Of a DNA stretch of 36,326 nucleotides, positions 7,265 through 15,910 are shown piece after piece. The stretch comes from Rivularia sp. MS3 (GTDB taxonomy: Bacteria; Cyanobacteriota; Cyanobacteriia; Cyanobacteriales; Nostocaceae). Position numbers and translations under genes: made by a program. Positions within the stretch are counted from its first letter, which is position 1; the number at the start of each line of letters is the position of its first letter. The notes beneath the pieces are model-generated. The model searched no databases, was not told the DNA's origin, and saw only the letters and a list, made by a program, of their open reading frames with translations. The stretch is taken from positions 1 through 36,326 of the forward strand of contig JAHCMI010000085.1 in the NCBI GenBank assembly GCA_019192545.1. The letters are read 5' to 3'.

Positions 7265-8770
7265 CTATTCTAAAGTAACTGGTAAATTCAACCAATCGCT
7301 TAACTCCGAAGCCAGCCATTCAAGTTCGGATTCGGAAGAAATTGCACCGCCATCTTGAAGCTTATATTTACGTACACCGGTACTAATAATTAACTCAGCA
7401 AAAACTTCCGTTCTTTCACCGCAATCGTTTTTAACAAAATGTCTGGGAATATAAATCAATTTATTAATGTCTTTTTTATTAGATCCACCGGGGCGTTGAA
7501 AATGGAATCCTAATATCTCATAAAATTTAGTAATCCGCTCTTTACTCAAACACAATCGCACCTTTCCAAACAAAGAAAATACGAAACTGTAAATTAGAAA
7601 TAAACCAGAACCCCAAAAAGGTAGGGAAAGTAGAGCAAATAATAAATTTATCGGGAAAATACCGCTATTTAAAGCACCAACAGTCCATAATAGAGTCAGT
7701 GAATTCCAAGCAACTGTAAATAAGCCAAAGAACACCAACGATGGGTGAAAACCAATTGGTGGAATTAGTATTTGTAAATTATCTTTGTTTCTATCAAGAG
7801 TAACTTTGCTTCCACTAGGCTTAGTCAGTTTAATTTTATTGGGATTAAACTTACGATGAAAATTGCTTGCTAATAGCTGCTGATTTTTAGGAATCCAATT
7901 TTGACCATCCCAATACCAATCACCTCGAATCAGTTTTGCAAAAGGATTGGAAACAGAATTACTATCTGATGACTGTTGTAATTCTGCCAAAGCTTGAGAA
8001 GCAGAATTTATCCGCATATCTAAACTAGGTTCGGTAACAGCTTTCAACCATTGAGTAAATTCAGCACTTAAACTTGTAACATCCTCAAAATGAATGCAGC
8101 CATTTTTGTGAGGTAAATCTGCTGGATGGGTGCTTGTTAATAAATAAATTAACGTCGCACCCAAACTATAAATATCCGAAGCTGGTACCGTGCGATCGCC
8201 GAATTGTTCCAAAGGCATATATCCGTAAGTTCCCACAATAGTGCGGGTACCAAATTCTTTGGCAACAGCATTTTGTACGGAACCGAAATCAATTAAATAT
8301 ACATCTCCGACGTGATTTCCCGTTCTATTTGCCAACAAAATATTACTAGGCTTAATATCGCGATGAATTACCGGCGGGGAAAAAGAATGTAAATAAACTA
8401 AAATATTTAAAACTTTTACACCTATTTGTTTTACTTCTGATTCGGTAAAAATACGCCCAGATTTTATATATTGTTCTAAAGTTTGTGTGGGAATATAAGT
8501 TTGTATTAAAGCAAACCCCGACATGGGCTTGTCAACTTCAAAATAATCTACATAGCCTGGAATTGAGGCATGTGATAAATTTTTTAACGTCCGAGCTTCT
8601 CGTTCAAATAATTTGAGGTCATCCCATTCAAAATCGCTAGTAAAAGCAAGTAACTTGACGACAACTAGTTCCCCAGTATTTAAATCGCGGGCTTTAAAAG
8701 TTCTTCGTCGGGTGTTTTTTCCTAATTGAGAAACTACTTCAAAGCGATTATTTAATAATTCACCAATCAT
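7265..8770 (-). CDS. Serine/threonine protein kinase with C-terminal membrane domain
   Basis: A 501-residue Hanks-type kinase. I place the start at ATG 8768-8770 (MIGELLNNRFEVVSQLGK), with GGAGGG upstream. A longer in-frame opening to 8983 would translate the heptamer array as repeated LFTVHCS and is rejected. Kinase domain about 11-280: Lys39, HRD 136-138, DFG 161-163 and GTYGYMPLEQFG activation segment. The Gly loop is degenerate, with a single Gly (LGKNTRRRT), as seen in some cyanobacterial kinases. A WYWDGQNWIPK segment follows, then two hydrophobic helices in the C-terminal third and a soluble tail. It probably anchors in the membrane with the kinase domain cytoplasmic. Substrates are unknown. 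Confidence 0.9.
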   Translation of the reverse strand: MIGELLNNRFEVVSQLGKNTRRRTFKARDLNTGELVVVKLLAFTSDFEWDDLKLFEREARTLKNLSHASIPGYVDYFEVDKPMSGFALIQTYIPTQTLEQYIKSGRIFTESEVKQIGVKVLNILVYLHSFSPPVIHRDIKPSNILLANRTGNHVGDVYLIDFGSVQNAVAKEFGTRTIVGTYGYMPLEQFGDRTVPASDIYSLGATLIYLLTSTHPADLPHKNGCIHFEDVTSLSAEFTQWLKAVTEPSLDMRINSASQALAELQQSSDSNSVSNPFAKLIRGDWYWDGQNWIPKNQQLLASNFHRKFNPNKIKLTKPSGSKVTLDRNKDNLQILIPPIGFHPSLVFFGLFTVAWNSLTLLWTVGALNSGIFPINLLFALLSLPFWGSGLFLIYSFVFSLFGKVRLCLSKERITKFYEILGFHFQRPGGSNKKDINKLIYIPRHFVKNDCGERTEVFAELIISTGVRKYKLQDGGAISSESELEWLASELSDWLNLPVTLE

Positions 8771-8826
8771 TTTGACGCACCCTCCGAAATTTGATGACCA
8801 TAAATGCGCTATAGACGGTTTAAGAC

Positions 8827-8875
8827 AGTGAACAGTGAACAGTGAACAGTGAACAGTAAACAGTGAACAGTGAAC
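8827..8875. repeat. Heptanucleotide STRR (AGTGAAC)7
   Basis: Seven 7-bp units of AGTGAAC, with one variant (AGTAAAC), starting 57 bp upstream of the kinase start. The 264-bp divergent spacer to cbiT also holds a small CACCCTACGGGTG hairpin near 8967. No other feature is seen. Confidence 0.9.
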
Positions 8876-9033
8876 AGTTCCTTCCCGCTTATGTTGGGGG
8901 GATGAGCGGGGTGATACAACTGGTAACTGATGAAGCATACCCGCCCGTAAACAACTGATGATCCACACCCTACGGGTGAACAACTGTTAAAAAGTTTTAG
9001 GCGAGAGCAGAAACAAAAGTTCCTTTAATTATT

Positions 9034-9636
9034 ATGACTAATAAATTGTGGCCTTACATAACTCCAGGAATTCCAGATGAACTATTCGAGCGTTTACCGG
9101 GAATTCCCTTGAGCAAGCGAGAAATCCGATTACTGTTAATTTCTCAACTGCGACTGCAACCCAAAGATGTACTATGGGATATTGGTGCGGGTACCGGTAC
9201 AATTCCCATTGAAGTCGGATTACTATGTCCCCAAGGAAGAATTATAGCTGTAGAAAGGGACGAGGAAGTTGCCAACCTAATTCGTCATAACTGTCAGCGG
9301 TTTGAAGTTAACAACGTCGAAGTCATTGAAGGAAGCGCCCCCGAATGCTTGCATCATCTTAAAGATACACCCCAAAGAGTTTGTATTGAAGGAGGACGTT
9401 TTGTCAGCGAAATTTTACAAACTGTCTGGAAGTACCTACCTTCATCAGGTCGTGTAGTCGCAACAGCTGCTAATCTAGAAAGTCTGTATGCTGTGTCTCA
9501 AAGCTTTGCGACCTTACAAGCTAGAAACGTTGAAGTAGTTCAATCTGCTGTTAATCGTCTCGAAACGCGGGGATTTAGTCAAACCTTTGCAGCAGTAAAC
9601 CCAATCTTTATTCTTAGCGGTGAAAAGTTAGATTGA
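9034..9636 (+). CDS. cbiT: Precorrin-6Y C5,15-methyltransferase (decarboxylating), CbiT subunit
   Basis: A 200-residue class I SAM methyltransferase. The SAM-binding motif I is DIGAGTGTIPIEVG (about 51-64), with IIAVERDEE as the acidic loop. It opens with the family sequence LWPYITPGIPDELFERLPG, which fits CbiT, the decarboxylating C15 methylase of corrin-ring biosynthesis (cobalamin pathway). Cyanobacteria often carry CbiT apart from CbiE, and no other cob gene is in this window. The start ATG at 9034 follows an AT-rich segment without a clear Shine-Dalgarno sequence. cdsA follows 118 bp later in the same direction after a degenerate TCTAAAA heptamer run. Confidence 0.88.
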   Translation: MTNKLWPYITPGIPDELFERLPGIPLSKREIRLLLISQLRLQPKDVLWDIGAGTGTIPIEVGLLCPQGRIIAVERDEEVANLIRHNCQRFEVNNVEVIEGSAPECLHHLKDTPQRVCIEGGRFVSEILQTVWKYLPSSGRVVATAANLESLYAVSQSFATLQARNVEVVQSAVNRLETRGFSQTFAAVNPIFILSGEKLD

Positions 9637-9754
9637 TAGCTTCATGTTGCGGGGTGCAAGACAAAGAAACAATTGTTAACAATATCCTTATAACTAACAA
9701 TCCCAGATTATTTATCTGAAGTCTAAAATCTAAAATCTAGAAATTCTATCATCT

Positions 9755-10639
9755 ATGTCTTTGCCTCGGATTTTAAGCGGAATTGTAGCGATCGCCTTAG
9801 CTTTGGGTGGCACCATGCTCGGAGGATGGTATTTTACATTCTTCTATGTAATCATCATCTTTTTAGGGCAACGAGAATATTTTAATTTAGTACGAGCCAA
9901 AGGCATAGCTCCGGCAGCCAAAATTACAATGGTTGTCTCTCAAGTATTGCTAGCAATTTGTACTTTCGATAGCAGCTTAGCCGACGCTGTAATGCCTGTA
10001 GCCGGTACATTTATTTGCTTTTACCTATTATTTCAGCCGAAAATGGCATCAATAGCCGATATTTCCGCTTCAATTCTCGGCTTGTTTTACACTGGATATT
10101 TACCAAGCTACTGGGTAAGATTGCGAGCAATAGATACTGCTAATTTTAGCAATCTACCTTTAGGAGGGTACTTACCTCCTTCAATGACAGCATTTATAGG
10201 CAGAGAAAATATTTCTGCCTTACCTTTAGGTTTGCGCGCAACCCTACTTACTTTTACATGTATATGGGCTGCCGATATCGGCGCTTATTTTGTCGGTAAA
10301 TATTTTGGCAAAACACCTTTATCCGGTATTAGTCCCAAGAAAACTGTTGAGGGAGCAATTTTTGGTATTTCCGCCAGCGTTTTAGTGGGAGTAGGAGTAG
10401 CTTACTACATTAGCCTACCGGAATTTTATCTCACAGGTGCGGCATTAGGTTCTTTAATCGGTATCGCCAGTCTTTTAGGCGACTTAACCGAATCAATGCT
10501 CAAACGCGACGCAGGAGTTAAAGATTCTGGCGATTTAATCCCCGGGCACGGAGGAATTCTCGACCGTACCGACAGCTATATATTTACCGCTCCCCTAGTT
10601 TATTACTTTGTGACCCTTTTATTACCATTACTTAGCTAA
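9755..10639 (+). CDS. cdsA: Phosphatidate cytidylyltransferase (CDP-diglyceride synthase)
   Basis: Integral membrane enzyme that makes CDP-diacylglycerol from phosphatidic acid and CTP, the precursor of phosphatidylglycerol, the only phospholipid of thylakoids. The 294-residue product has several hydrophobic segments and the full family signature near the C-terminus: SMLKRDAGVKDSGDLIPGHG followed by GILDR (about 246-271), with the metal-binding Asp and Lys residues intact. The start ATG is at 9755. A heptamer array follows the stop within 12 bp and fills the spacer to the convergent DUF2993 gene. Confidence 0.96.
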   Translation: MSLPRILSGIVAIALALGGTMLGGWYFTFFYVIIIFLGQREYFNLVRAKGIAPAAKITMVVSQVLLAICTFDSSLADAVMPVAGTFICFYLLFQPKMASIADISASILGLFYTGYLPSYWVRLRAIDTANFSNLPLGGYLPPSMTAFIGRENISALPLGLRATLLTFTCIWAADIGAYFVGKYFGKTPLSGISPKKTVEGAIFGISASVLVGVGVAYYISLPEFYLTGAALGSLIGIASLLGDLTESMLKRDAGVKDSGDLIPGHGGILDRTDSYIFTAPLVYYFVTLLLPLLS

Positions 10640-10651
10640 GGAGACAAGGTA

Positions 10652-10683
10652 ACTGATAACTGCTCACTGTTCACTGTTCACTG
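10652..10683. repeat. Heptanucleotide STRR (ACTGNTC)
   Basis: ACTGATA-ACTGCTC-ACTGTTC-ACTGTTC-ACTG, period 7, starting 12 bp after the cdsA stop. It is the reverse-strand form of the AGTGAAC family seen elsewhere in the window. It lies in the short convergent spacer between cdsA and the DUF2993 gene. Confidence 0.85.
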
Positions 10684-10741
10684 AAAAAATTATCGTTAAA
10701 AATAAATAATTTTCTATGACATATCATCAGTTGAGCGTTTA

Positions 10742-11434
10742 TTATGGATTCACATAAATCATTCCTCGAAAAATAATTTTTCCAGGCAGCAACTGTAGGT
10801 CTTGAATTTCGACATCAGACCCCAAGTTTAAATACTCACCATCACTACTTGCAAGTAGAGTTTTTGTATTGCTTGTAACCAAAATGGGTGCTACAAGTAA
10901 CTCATGGGGGCTGAGTAAATTTAATCCTATACAAATATCTAAAGGCTGAGAATTATTCTCCTGGTTCATAGTCGCACTTATCACAAGTTGATTCTCTTGA
11001 ATTTCGACTCGATCCCAACTAGTTGACTTGGAATTTGTGCTGTAGTCTGGTAAAAATTTAAACAGAATATCGGTTAACGCTGTTGATAATAATGTACTAG
11101 ACAAAGAAGCTGATAAATCTTCTTGCAGTTGACTTAATTCGCCAATTACTGGTACTTTTTCCAACAATTGCAGCTGTTGTCCTTTGAGAACAGAACCAAC
11201 ATTAATACTAATATTCTTAGCAAGTAAATCGACAAATGATAAATGAAGACCTTGATAAATAGCATCTTGAGCAACAATTGATACACTGGGTATACACCCA
11301 GACAAAAGCTGGCGATCGCCAGCTTGGATATCAAGTTTAAGTTGCCCAATATGACTAACTTGTGTTCTTAACCACAATTTAATTGCGGCTGCTAAGACAT
11401 TTGTAACCAGTTTAAACTTCTTTTTTTTCAGCAT
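10742..11434 (-). CDS. DUF2993 (LmeA-like) lipid-binding-type protein
   Basis: A 230-residue protein from ATG 11432-11434. A TTG extension to 11488 would add 18 residues with no supporting signal. It has the DUF2993 pattern: an amphipathic or hydrophobic N-terminal segment (LVTNVLAAAIKLWL), a LKLDIQAGDRQLLSGCIPSV stretch, then repeating GLHLSFVDLLAKNISINVGS and a C-terminal half of beta-rich sequence ending IIFRGMIYV. Members of this family (for example mycobacterial LmeA) bind phospholipids at the cell envelope. In cyanobacteria they are common and uncharacterised. The gene is convergent with cdsA, a lipid gene, but neighbourhood alone does not show a link. Confidence 0.75.
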   Translation of the reverse strand: MLKKKKFKLVTNVLAAAIKLWLRTQVSHIGQLKLDIQAGDRQLLSGCIPSVSIVAQDAIYQGLHLSFVDLLAKNISINVGSVLKGQQLQLLEKVPVIGELSQLQEDLSASLSSTLLSTALTDILFKFLPDYSTNSKSTSWDRVEIQENQLVISATMNQENNSQPLDICIGLNLLSPHELLVAPILVTSNTKTLLASSDGEYLNLGSDVEIQDLQLLPGKIIFRGMIYVNP

Positions 11435-11580
11435 CTGATAGCGATAAAGGTAGTGGGGGTAATAAAAAATCGATAGGCAAAGAAACAAATACTAACTGTA
11501 TCAAAACCACTTTTCAATTACAAAACATCAATACTATATTCTTATTTAGATATGAACTGATGGGATATCAGTAAAAATAC

Positions 11581-12384
11581 ATGGGGGTTAGGTTACAAAA
11601 AATTATTTCACAATGGGGAATTGCCTCACGTCGTCAAGCGGAAGAAATGATTAAGCTTGAGAGAGTGAGGGTTAATGGTGTATTGGCACACTTAGGACAG
11701 AAAGTAAATCCTGATATAGATACTATTACAGTTGATGGCAAAAACATTTCTGCAAAAAAGCGGCCGACTTCTACCTATTTGTTAATTAATAAACCCCCAG
11801 GGGTAGTATCCACGTGTTACGATCCTCAAGCAAGACCGACGGTATTAGATTTATTACCAAAGGACTTGCGCTCCGGTAAGGGTATTCACCCAGTTGGTCG
11901 TTTAGATGCGGACTCAACGGGAGCATTGATATTAACAAATGACGGGGATCTTACATTTAAGCTGACTCATCCCCGTCACAACATTAAGAAGACTTATCGC
12001 GTTTTAGTGAAAGGGCATCCACCAGAAGAAACGTTGCAGATGTGGCGTGAGGGTGTTTTTTTAGACAATAGAAAAACGCGGACTGCTTCATTGCAATTAA
12101 TAGAAAAAATAGCCGGAAATAGTTGGTTAGAGATTGTTCTAAGGGAGGGAAGAAACCGCCAAATCAGGCGTGTAGCCGAACAGTTAGGTTATCCAGTAAT
12201 CAAGCTTCATCGTACCGCAATTGGTTCGATAGAACTAAAGTTACCTGGCAAAAAATATTTATCAGAAGGTGGTTATCGACACCTAACGAATAAAGAAATT
12301 ACTTATTTAAACAAACAATTACAGGAAATCCCTATTAATGATTCAGTTGGCTCAAGGAGCGAAGAAAAAGATGAAGTGGTTTAG
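11581..12384 (+). CDS. rluB: Pseudouridine synthase, RsuA/RluB/RluE/RluF family
   Basis: A 267-residue protein with an N-terminal S4 RNA-binding domain (about 3-60, RLQKIISQWGIASRRQAEEM) and a catalytic domain carrying GRLDADSTGALILTNDG (catalytic Asp near residue 108) and the late motif EGRNRQIRRVAEQLGYPV. It isomerises a uridine in ribosomal RNA. The domain layout suits the 23S enzyme RluB, but RsuA or RluE/F specificity cannot be excluded. It starts at ATG 11581. The last 14 bp overlap the start of the RodZ-like gene, so the two are probably translationally coupled. Confidence 0.88.
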   Translation: MGVRLQKIISQWGIASRRQAEEMIKLERVRVNGVLAHLGQKVNPDIDTITVDGKNISAKKRPTSTYLLINKPPGVVSTCYDPQARPTVLDLLPKDLRSGKGIHPVGRLDADSTGALILTNDGDLTFKLTHPRHNIKKTYRVLVKGHPPEETLQMWREGVFLDNRKTRTASLQLIEKIAGNSWLEIVLREGRNRQIRRVAEQLGYPVIKLHRTAIGSIELKLPGKKYLSEGGYRHLTNKEITYLNKQLQEIPINDSVGSRSEEKDEVV

Positions 12385-13165
12385 AAGAGATGTCGAACAA
12401 AAAGAGACTCCCGCAACTTCTATAGAGGAACAAAGAGCCGAAAAATTAGCGCAAATGGGCGCGCAGCTGAGCGCTACACGTCAGCAATACGGCTTTTCAA
12501 TTGAGGATGTGGTTAACTACACCAAAATTCCTCGCAAATTAGTACAAGGTATAGAAGAAGGCAACTTGGAAGATTTACCAGAGCCAGTTTATATCCAAGG
12601 TTTAATTAGGCAGTATGCTGATGCATTAGGCTACAAGGGGTCTGAATTTGCCAGTACATTTCCTATAGGTACGAGCAGAGTAGTTCTCAAACCTGTTTGG
12701 AAAAATCCCTCATTCTTTAAACTGCGTCCCTTTCATTTTTATTTACTATACGTATTAATAATAGTCGGTTCGGTGAGCGGCTTATCGAATTGGCTCAATG
12801 GCGCAACAATGATTGCCAATGAAACTAAACCTTCTGTGAAACCAGGCAATGTAGCCCAGGGTAACAAGCCAACTCCAGGCAAACCGGAATCAGAAACTCA
12901 AACTAACACCTTTTCCAGAAATCAAAAGGAAGTTGAAGTCGGAGTTACCTTAAAAGAAGAATCTTGGATTCAGGTAATAGCCGACGGCAAAATCACTTAT
13001 CAAGGAACTTTAAAAGAAGGAAGCAAGCGTACTTGGAAAGCACAAAAAGAGCTTACTGTCAAAGCTGGAAACGCCGGAGGAGTTTTAGTCAGCGTTAATC
13101 AGCAGGAAGCCAAAAAAATGGGTAAACCAGGAACAGTTGAACAACTCCGAATTGCGCTTAATTAG
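12371..13165 (+). CDS. RodZ-like HTH membrane protein (HTH_25 + TM + DUF4115)
   Basis: A 264-residue protein from ATG 12371 (MKWFRRDVEQKET), inside the end of rluB, with AAGGAG at 12354-12359. An N-terminal Xre-type helix-turn-helix (about 30-100, RQQYGFSIEDVVNYTKIPRK, EPVYIQGLIRQYADALG) is followed by one transmembrane helix (FHFYLLYVLIIVGSVSG, about 125-142). Then comes a Pro/Thr/Asn-rich linker and a C-terminal DUF4115-type beta domain (ESWIQVIADGKITYQGTLKE). This is the RodZ architecture, which links MreB to the envelope in rods. In cyanobacteria these proteins are not well studied, so no symbol is given. The stop TAG at 13163-13165 lies at the head of a heptamer array. Confidence 0.85.
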   Translation: MKWFRRDVEQKETPATSIEEQRAEKLAQMGAQLSATRQQYGFSIEDVVNYTKIPRKLVQGIEEGNLEDLPEPVYIQGLIRQYADALGYKGSEFASTFPIGTSRVVLKPVWKNPSFFKLRPFHFYLLYVLIIVGSVSGLSNWLNGATMIANETKPSVKPGNVAQGNKPTPGKPESETQTNTFSRNQKEVEVGVTLKEESWIQVIADGKITYQGTLKEGSKRTWKAQKELTVKAGNAGGVLVSVNQQEAKKMGKPGTVEQLRIALN

Positions 13166-13233
13166 TGAACAGTCAACAGTCAACAGTGAGGAGTTAGGAG
13201 TTAGGAGTTAGGAGTTAGGAGTTAGGAGTTAGG
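13164..13233. repeat. Composite heptamer STRR (AGTSAAC then AGTTAGG)
   Basis: Ten 7-bp units in exact register: AGTGAAC, AGTCAAC, AGTCAAC, AGTGAGG, then six AGTTAGG. It begins inside the TAG stop codon of the RodZ-like gene. Two heptamer families join without loss of phase, which suggests conversion or replication slippage between variants. Confidence 0.92.
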
Positions 13234-13331
13234 AATTAATAATTTCTTCGCTTTCAACTTTGTTTCTACAATTTCATTAATACAGCTCTACGCCTTCCTA
13301 TCAAACAATGTTAGCTAACTGTTAACCAATA

Positions 13332-13370
13332 ACTGCTCACTGTTCACTGTTCACTGTTCACTGTTAACTG
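13332..13370. repeat. Heptamer STRR at the malQ stop
   Basis: ACTGCTC, ACTGTTC three times, ACTGTTA, ACTG in 7-bp register. The malQ stop codon (TTA on this strand, 13364-13366) is inside the ACTGTTA unit. This is the reverse-strand form of the array at the end of the convergent RodZ-like gene. Confidence 0.9.
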
Positions 13371-14872
13371 ACTGGCGCTCTTCCGAAAAATTGCACAAAA
13401 TCCTTCATCCGTTGAGATAATTCGGAATTCATCGCTTCACTTCGATATCTCCATTCCCAATTACCTTCACCAAGAGAAGGAATATTCATGCGGGCATTAG
13501 AACCCAATCCTAAAATATCTTGTAAAGGGAAAATAGCTACATTTGCAACCGAACCCATTGCCAAACGAATTAGATCCCAATGTACCCCATCTTCACTTAT
13601 AGAACCCAAATAAAAATTTAGGTTGCGTTTTTCATCATCGTTGGCTTTTTCATACCAACCTACGGTAGTGTCATTATCGTGAGTGCCGGTGTAAATTACA
13701 CAATTATTCTCTTGAACGTTAAAAGGTAAATAAGGATTGCTGGCATCTCCACCAAAAGCAAACTGCAAAACCTTCATACCGGGAAACTCGAACTTATCTC
13801 GTAACGCTTCAACTTCTGGGGTGATAGTTCCTAAATCTTCCGCTAATACGGGTAAAACACCAAGTTGCTGTTTGATAGTTTCAAACAACTCTTCTCCAGG
13901 TGCTTCTATCCACTTACCATTTACAGCAGTTTCTTCACCTAAAGGTACAGCCCAGTAAGATTCAAAGCCTCGAAAATGGTCGATACGAATAATATCAACA
14001 TAATCGAGCATCGCTTCAAAACGCTGCACCCACCACTTAAAATTTTGCTTTTCGAGTTGCTTCCAATCGTAAACAGGATTACCCCATAATTGTCCGGTAG
14101 CGCTAAAGTAATCTGGTGGTACCCCAGCCATTAATGCAGCTTCTCCAGTATCTTTATCCAAGCAAAAATTTTCTGGGTTTCCCCAAACATCGGCGCTATC
14201 GTGAGCTACATAAATCGGAATATCGCCAATAATTTCCACACCAGCAACATTGGCGTATTTTCTTAATTCCGACCACTGACTATAAAATTGGAATTGCAGA
14301 AACTTGTGATAAAAAACTTCACTTTCTAATTCTTTCTTCGCCTTTTCTATGGCTCTCGGTTGGCGCTTAGCGATTTCCTTATCCCAACTATTCCAACTTG
14401 CGCCGCCAGTACTATCCTTAAGCGCCATAAATAAAGTATAATCATCCAGCCAATAAGCTTTGGAATAGCAAAATTCTTCAAAAGCCTGTAACTGTTCCTT
14501 GTTATGGTTAGCTTTAAAATTAGAACAAGCTTTTTTCAACAAAGGAATTTTTGTCGATTCTACTTGGTGATATTCCACCTTATCCAAAGGAAACTCAGGT
14601 AGATCGTTAAAATCATCATCACTAAGTAAACCAGCATCCTGCAACTTATCCGGGCTAATCAACAACGGATTACCCGCTAAAGCTGAATAGCACATATAAG
14701 GAGAATTACCAAAACCAGTAGGGCCTAAAGGTAGAATTTGCCAATACTGCTGATAACCATCTTTAAGAAAATCAATAAAACGGTAAGCTTCATGTCCTAA
14801 ATCGCCAATACCAAAGCGACTGGGAAAACAAGTAGGATGAAGCAAAATACCGCTACTTCTAGGAAAAGGCAT
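13364..14872 (-). CDS. malQ: 4-alpha-glucanotransferase (amylomaltase / D-enzyme)
   Basis: GH77 enzyme that disproportionates maltooligosaccharides in glycogen metabolism. The 502-residue product opens PRSSGILLHPTCFPSRFGIG, the family start, and has YWQILPLGPTGFGNSPY, the nucleophile segment IIRIDHFRGFESYW, the acid/base segment VLAEDLGTITPEV and the transition-state Asp in YTGTHDNDT. The length is normal for the bacterial/plant D-enzyme type, which lacks the extra N-terminal domain of E. coli MalQ. The start is ATG 14870-14872. The last codon and stop come from heptamer repeat DNA. No other glycogen gene is adjacent. Identification is secure. Confidence 0.97.
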   Translation of the reverse strand: MPFPRSSGILLHPTCFPSRFGIGDLGHEAYRFIDFLKDGYQQYWQILPLGPTGFGNSPYMCYSALAGNPLLISPDKLQDAGLLSDDDFNDLPEFPLDKVEYHQVESTKIPLLKKACSNFKANHNKEQLQAFEEFCYSKAYWLDDYTLFMALKDSTGGASWNSWDKEIAKRQPRAIEKAKKELESEVFYHKFLQFQFYSQWSELRKYANVAGVEIIGDIPIYVAHDSADVWGNPENFCLDKDTGEAALMAGVPPDYFSATGQLWGNPVYDWKQLEKQNFKWWVQRFEAMLDYVDIIRIDHFRGFESYWAVPLGEETAVNGKWIEAPGEELFETIKQQLGVLPVLAEDLGTITPEVEALRDKFEFPGMKVLQFAFGGDASNPYLPFNVQENNCVIYTGTHDNDTTVGWYEKANDDEKRNLNFYLGSISEDGVHWDLIRLAMGSVANVAIFPLQDILGLGSNARMNIPSLGEGNWEWRYRSEAMNSELSQRMKDFVQFFGRAPVS

Positions 14873-15022
14873 AAATTATCCAAACTATAGAAAAAGCGTA
14901 TCCAATCGAATTTATCACAATGTTAGTCGTTAGTTGTTAGTTATTAGTAGTTAAAAGTTAGTGGTTAAGAATTATTAAAACTTTGACCTTTGACCTTTAA
15001 CCGATTCTATTCCCAATTCCCC

Positions 15023-15451
15023 ATGACTTACCAAAATCCCGCACCGACAGTAGATATCATCATCGAATTAATTGACAGACCACATCGACCAATAGTATTA
15101 ATCGAACGCCACCACGAACCTCTCGGGTGGGCTATTCCTGGCGGTTTTGTTGATTATGGTGAAGCTGTGGAAACTGCTGCGAAAAGGGAAGCTTTGGAAG
15201 AAATTGGTTTAGAAGTTGAGTTAATAGAACAGTTTCATGTTTATTCCGATCCCCAACGGGATGCACGCAAACATACGATAAGTATTGTGTTTATTGCAAC
15301 TGCGGAAGGCGAGCCGAAAGCCGGTGACGATGCAAAAGACGCAGCAATTTTTGAATCTTGGAATGTGCCAAATAATTTATGTTTTGACCATTCGGAAATT
15401 TTGCGAGATTATTGGCGATATCGGAATTATGGTATACGTCCGATAATTTAG
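15023..15451 (+). CDS. NUDIX hydrolase
   Basis: A 142-residue protein from ATG 15023 ([15 protein letters not shown]). An upstream ATG at 14990 would add 11 residues that look like translated spacer. The NUDIX box GGFVDYGE...[11 protein letters not shown] (about 41-66) has all catalytic Glu residues of GX5EX7REUXEEXGU. The rest fits small ADP-ribose pyrophosphatase or 8-oxo-dGTP-type enzymes, but specificity cannot be read. The spacer upstream holds a loose TTAGT/GTTAG heptamer-like run near 14924-14965. The gene is divergent from malQ. Confidence 0.9.
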   Translation: MTYQNPAPTVDIIIELIDRPHRPIVLIERHHEPLGWAIPGGFVDYGEAVETAAKREALEEIGLEVELIEQFHVYSDPQRDARKHTISIVFIATAEGEPKAGDDAKDAAIFESWNVPNNLCFDHSEILRDYWRYRNYGIRPII

Positions 15452-15478
15452 AATTTTATTTTATTTATACTTTTACCG

Positions 15479-15617
15479 GCAGGGATGCCCCGTTAACCGC
15501 ACCTTACGGTGAACACACGAAGTGTACGGCTCAGTTTGACGGCAAGAACATTTCACCCTTCGGGTTCAATAGTTTGATGGGGCAGAAACCGACCTCATCA
15601 ACTATTTCACCGTCAAC
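15479..15617. repeat. Multi-hairpin repeat element
   Basis: Starts with the GCAGGGATGCCC core shared with MITE-like element B. It contains small hairpins CACC-TTAC-GGTG and ACAC-GAA-GTGT, then a nested stem: outer TGACGG (15537-15542) with CCGTCA (15610-15615), inner AATAGTTTGATG (15568-15579) with CATCAACTATT (15596-15606, one bulged T). It looks like a folded, possibly transcribed dispersed repeat. It is not a terminator of the usual kind, as there is no T tract. Confidence 0.5.
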
Positions 15618-15707
15618 TTCTCTTTGTAACACAAGAAATTTGTCTAAAACCCCGGAACGTTGTAACAACTTATAAGATAGGCGATCGCCTCTTTGGTATT
15701 TAAATGG

Positions 15708-15841
15708 TAGGGTGTGTTGTCGCGACAGCGCAACGCACCGTTAATTCTTGCATCAAACCCGACATCACATGGTGCGTTAGATGCGAAACAAACATATCAC
15801 GTAATAGTCCAAATTTTCTATTGCGTCATAACACACCCTGC
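15708..15841. repeat. MITE-like element C, copy 1
   Basis: 134 bp with terminal inverted repeats (TAGGGTGTGTTGT at the left, AACACACCCTGCA at the right) and an internal inverted pair AACGCACC (15732-15739) / GGTGCGTT (15771-15778). A second full copy is at 25110-25246 and a short derivative at 30431-30475. The two full copies share layout and ends and differ in the middle. It is non-coding and is probably a dispersed cyanobacterial MITE. Confidence 0.8.
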
Positions 15842-15910
15842 AAAATCGGAAGTCACCTTTAATACAAATAAACGCGATTATACTGGGTAAATTGTATTAA
15901 CAGGTGCATC

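Larger units (their letters stand above)
15452..15910. other. Spacer with two structured repeats
   Basis: 459 bp without a convincing gene. It holds a multi-hairpin element (15479-15617), a HIP1 site at 15681-15688 and a MITE-like element (15708-15841). An open frame across 15412-15675 simply translates the hairpins. Confidence 0.7.

Noticed and set aside
15412-15675. 87-codon frame after the NUDIX gene
   Set aside because: It translates the hairpin element and overlaps the NUDIX end; no protein-like pattern.
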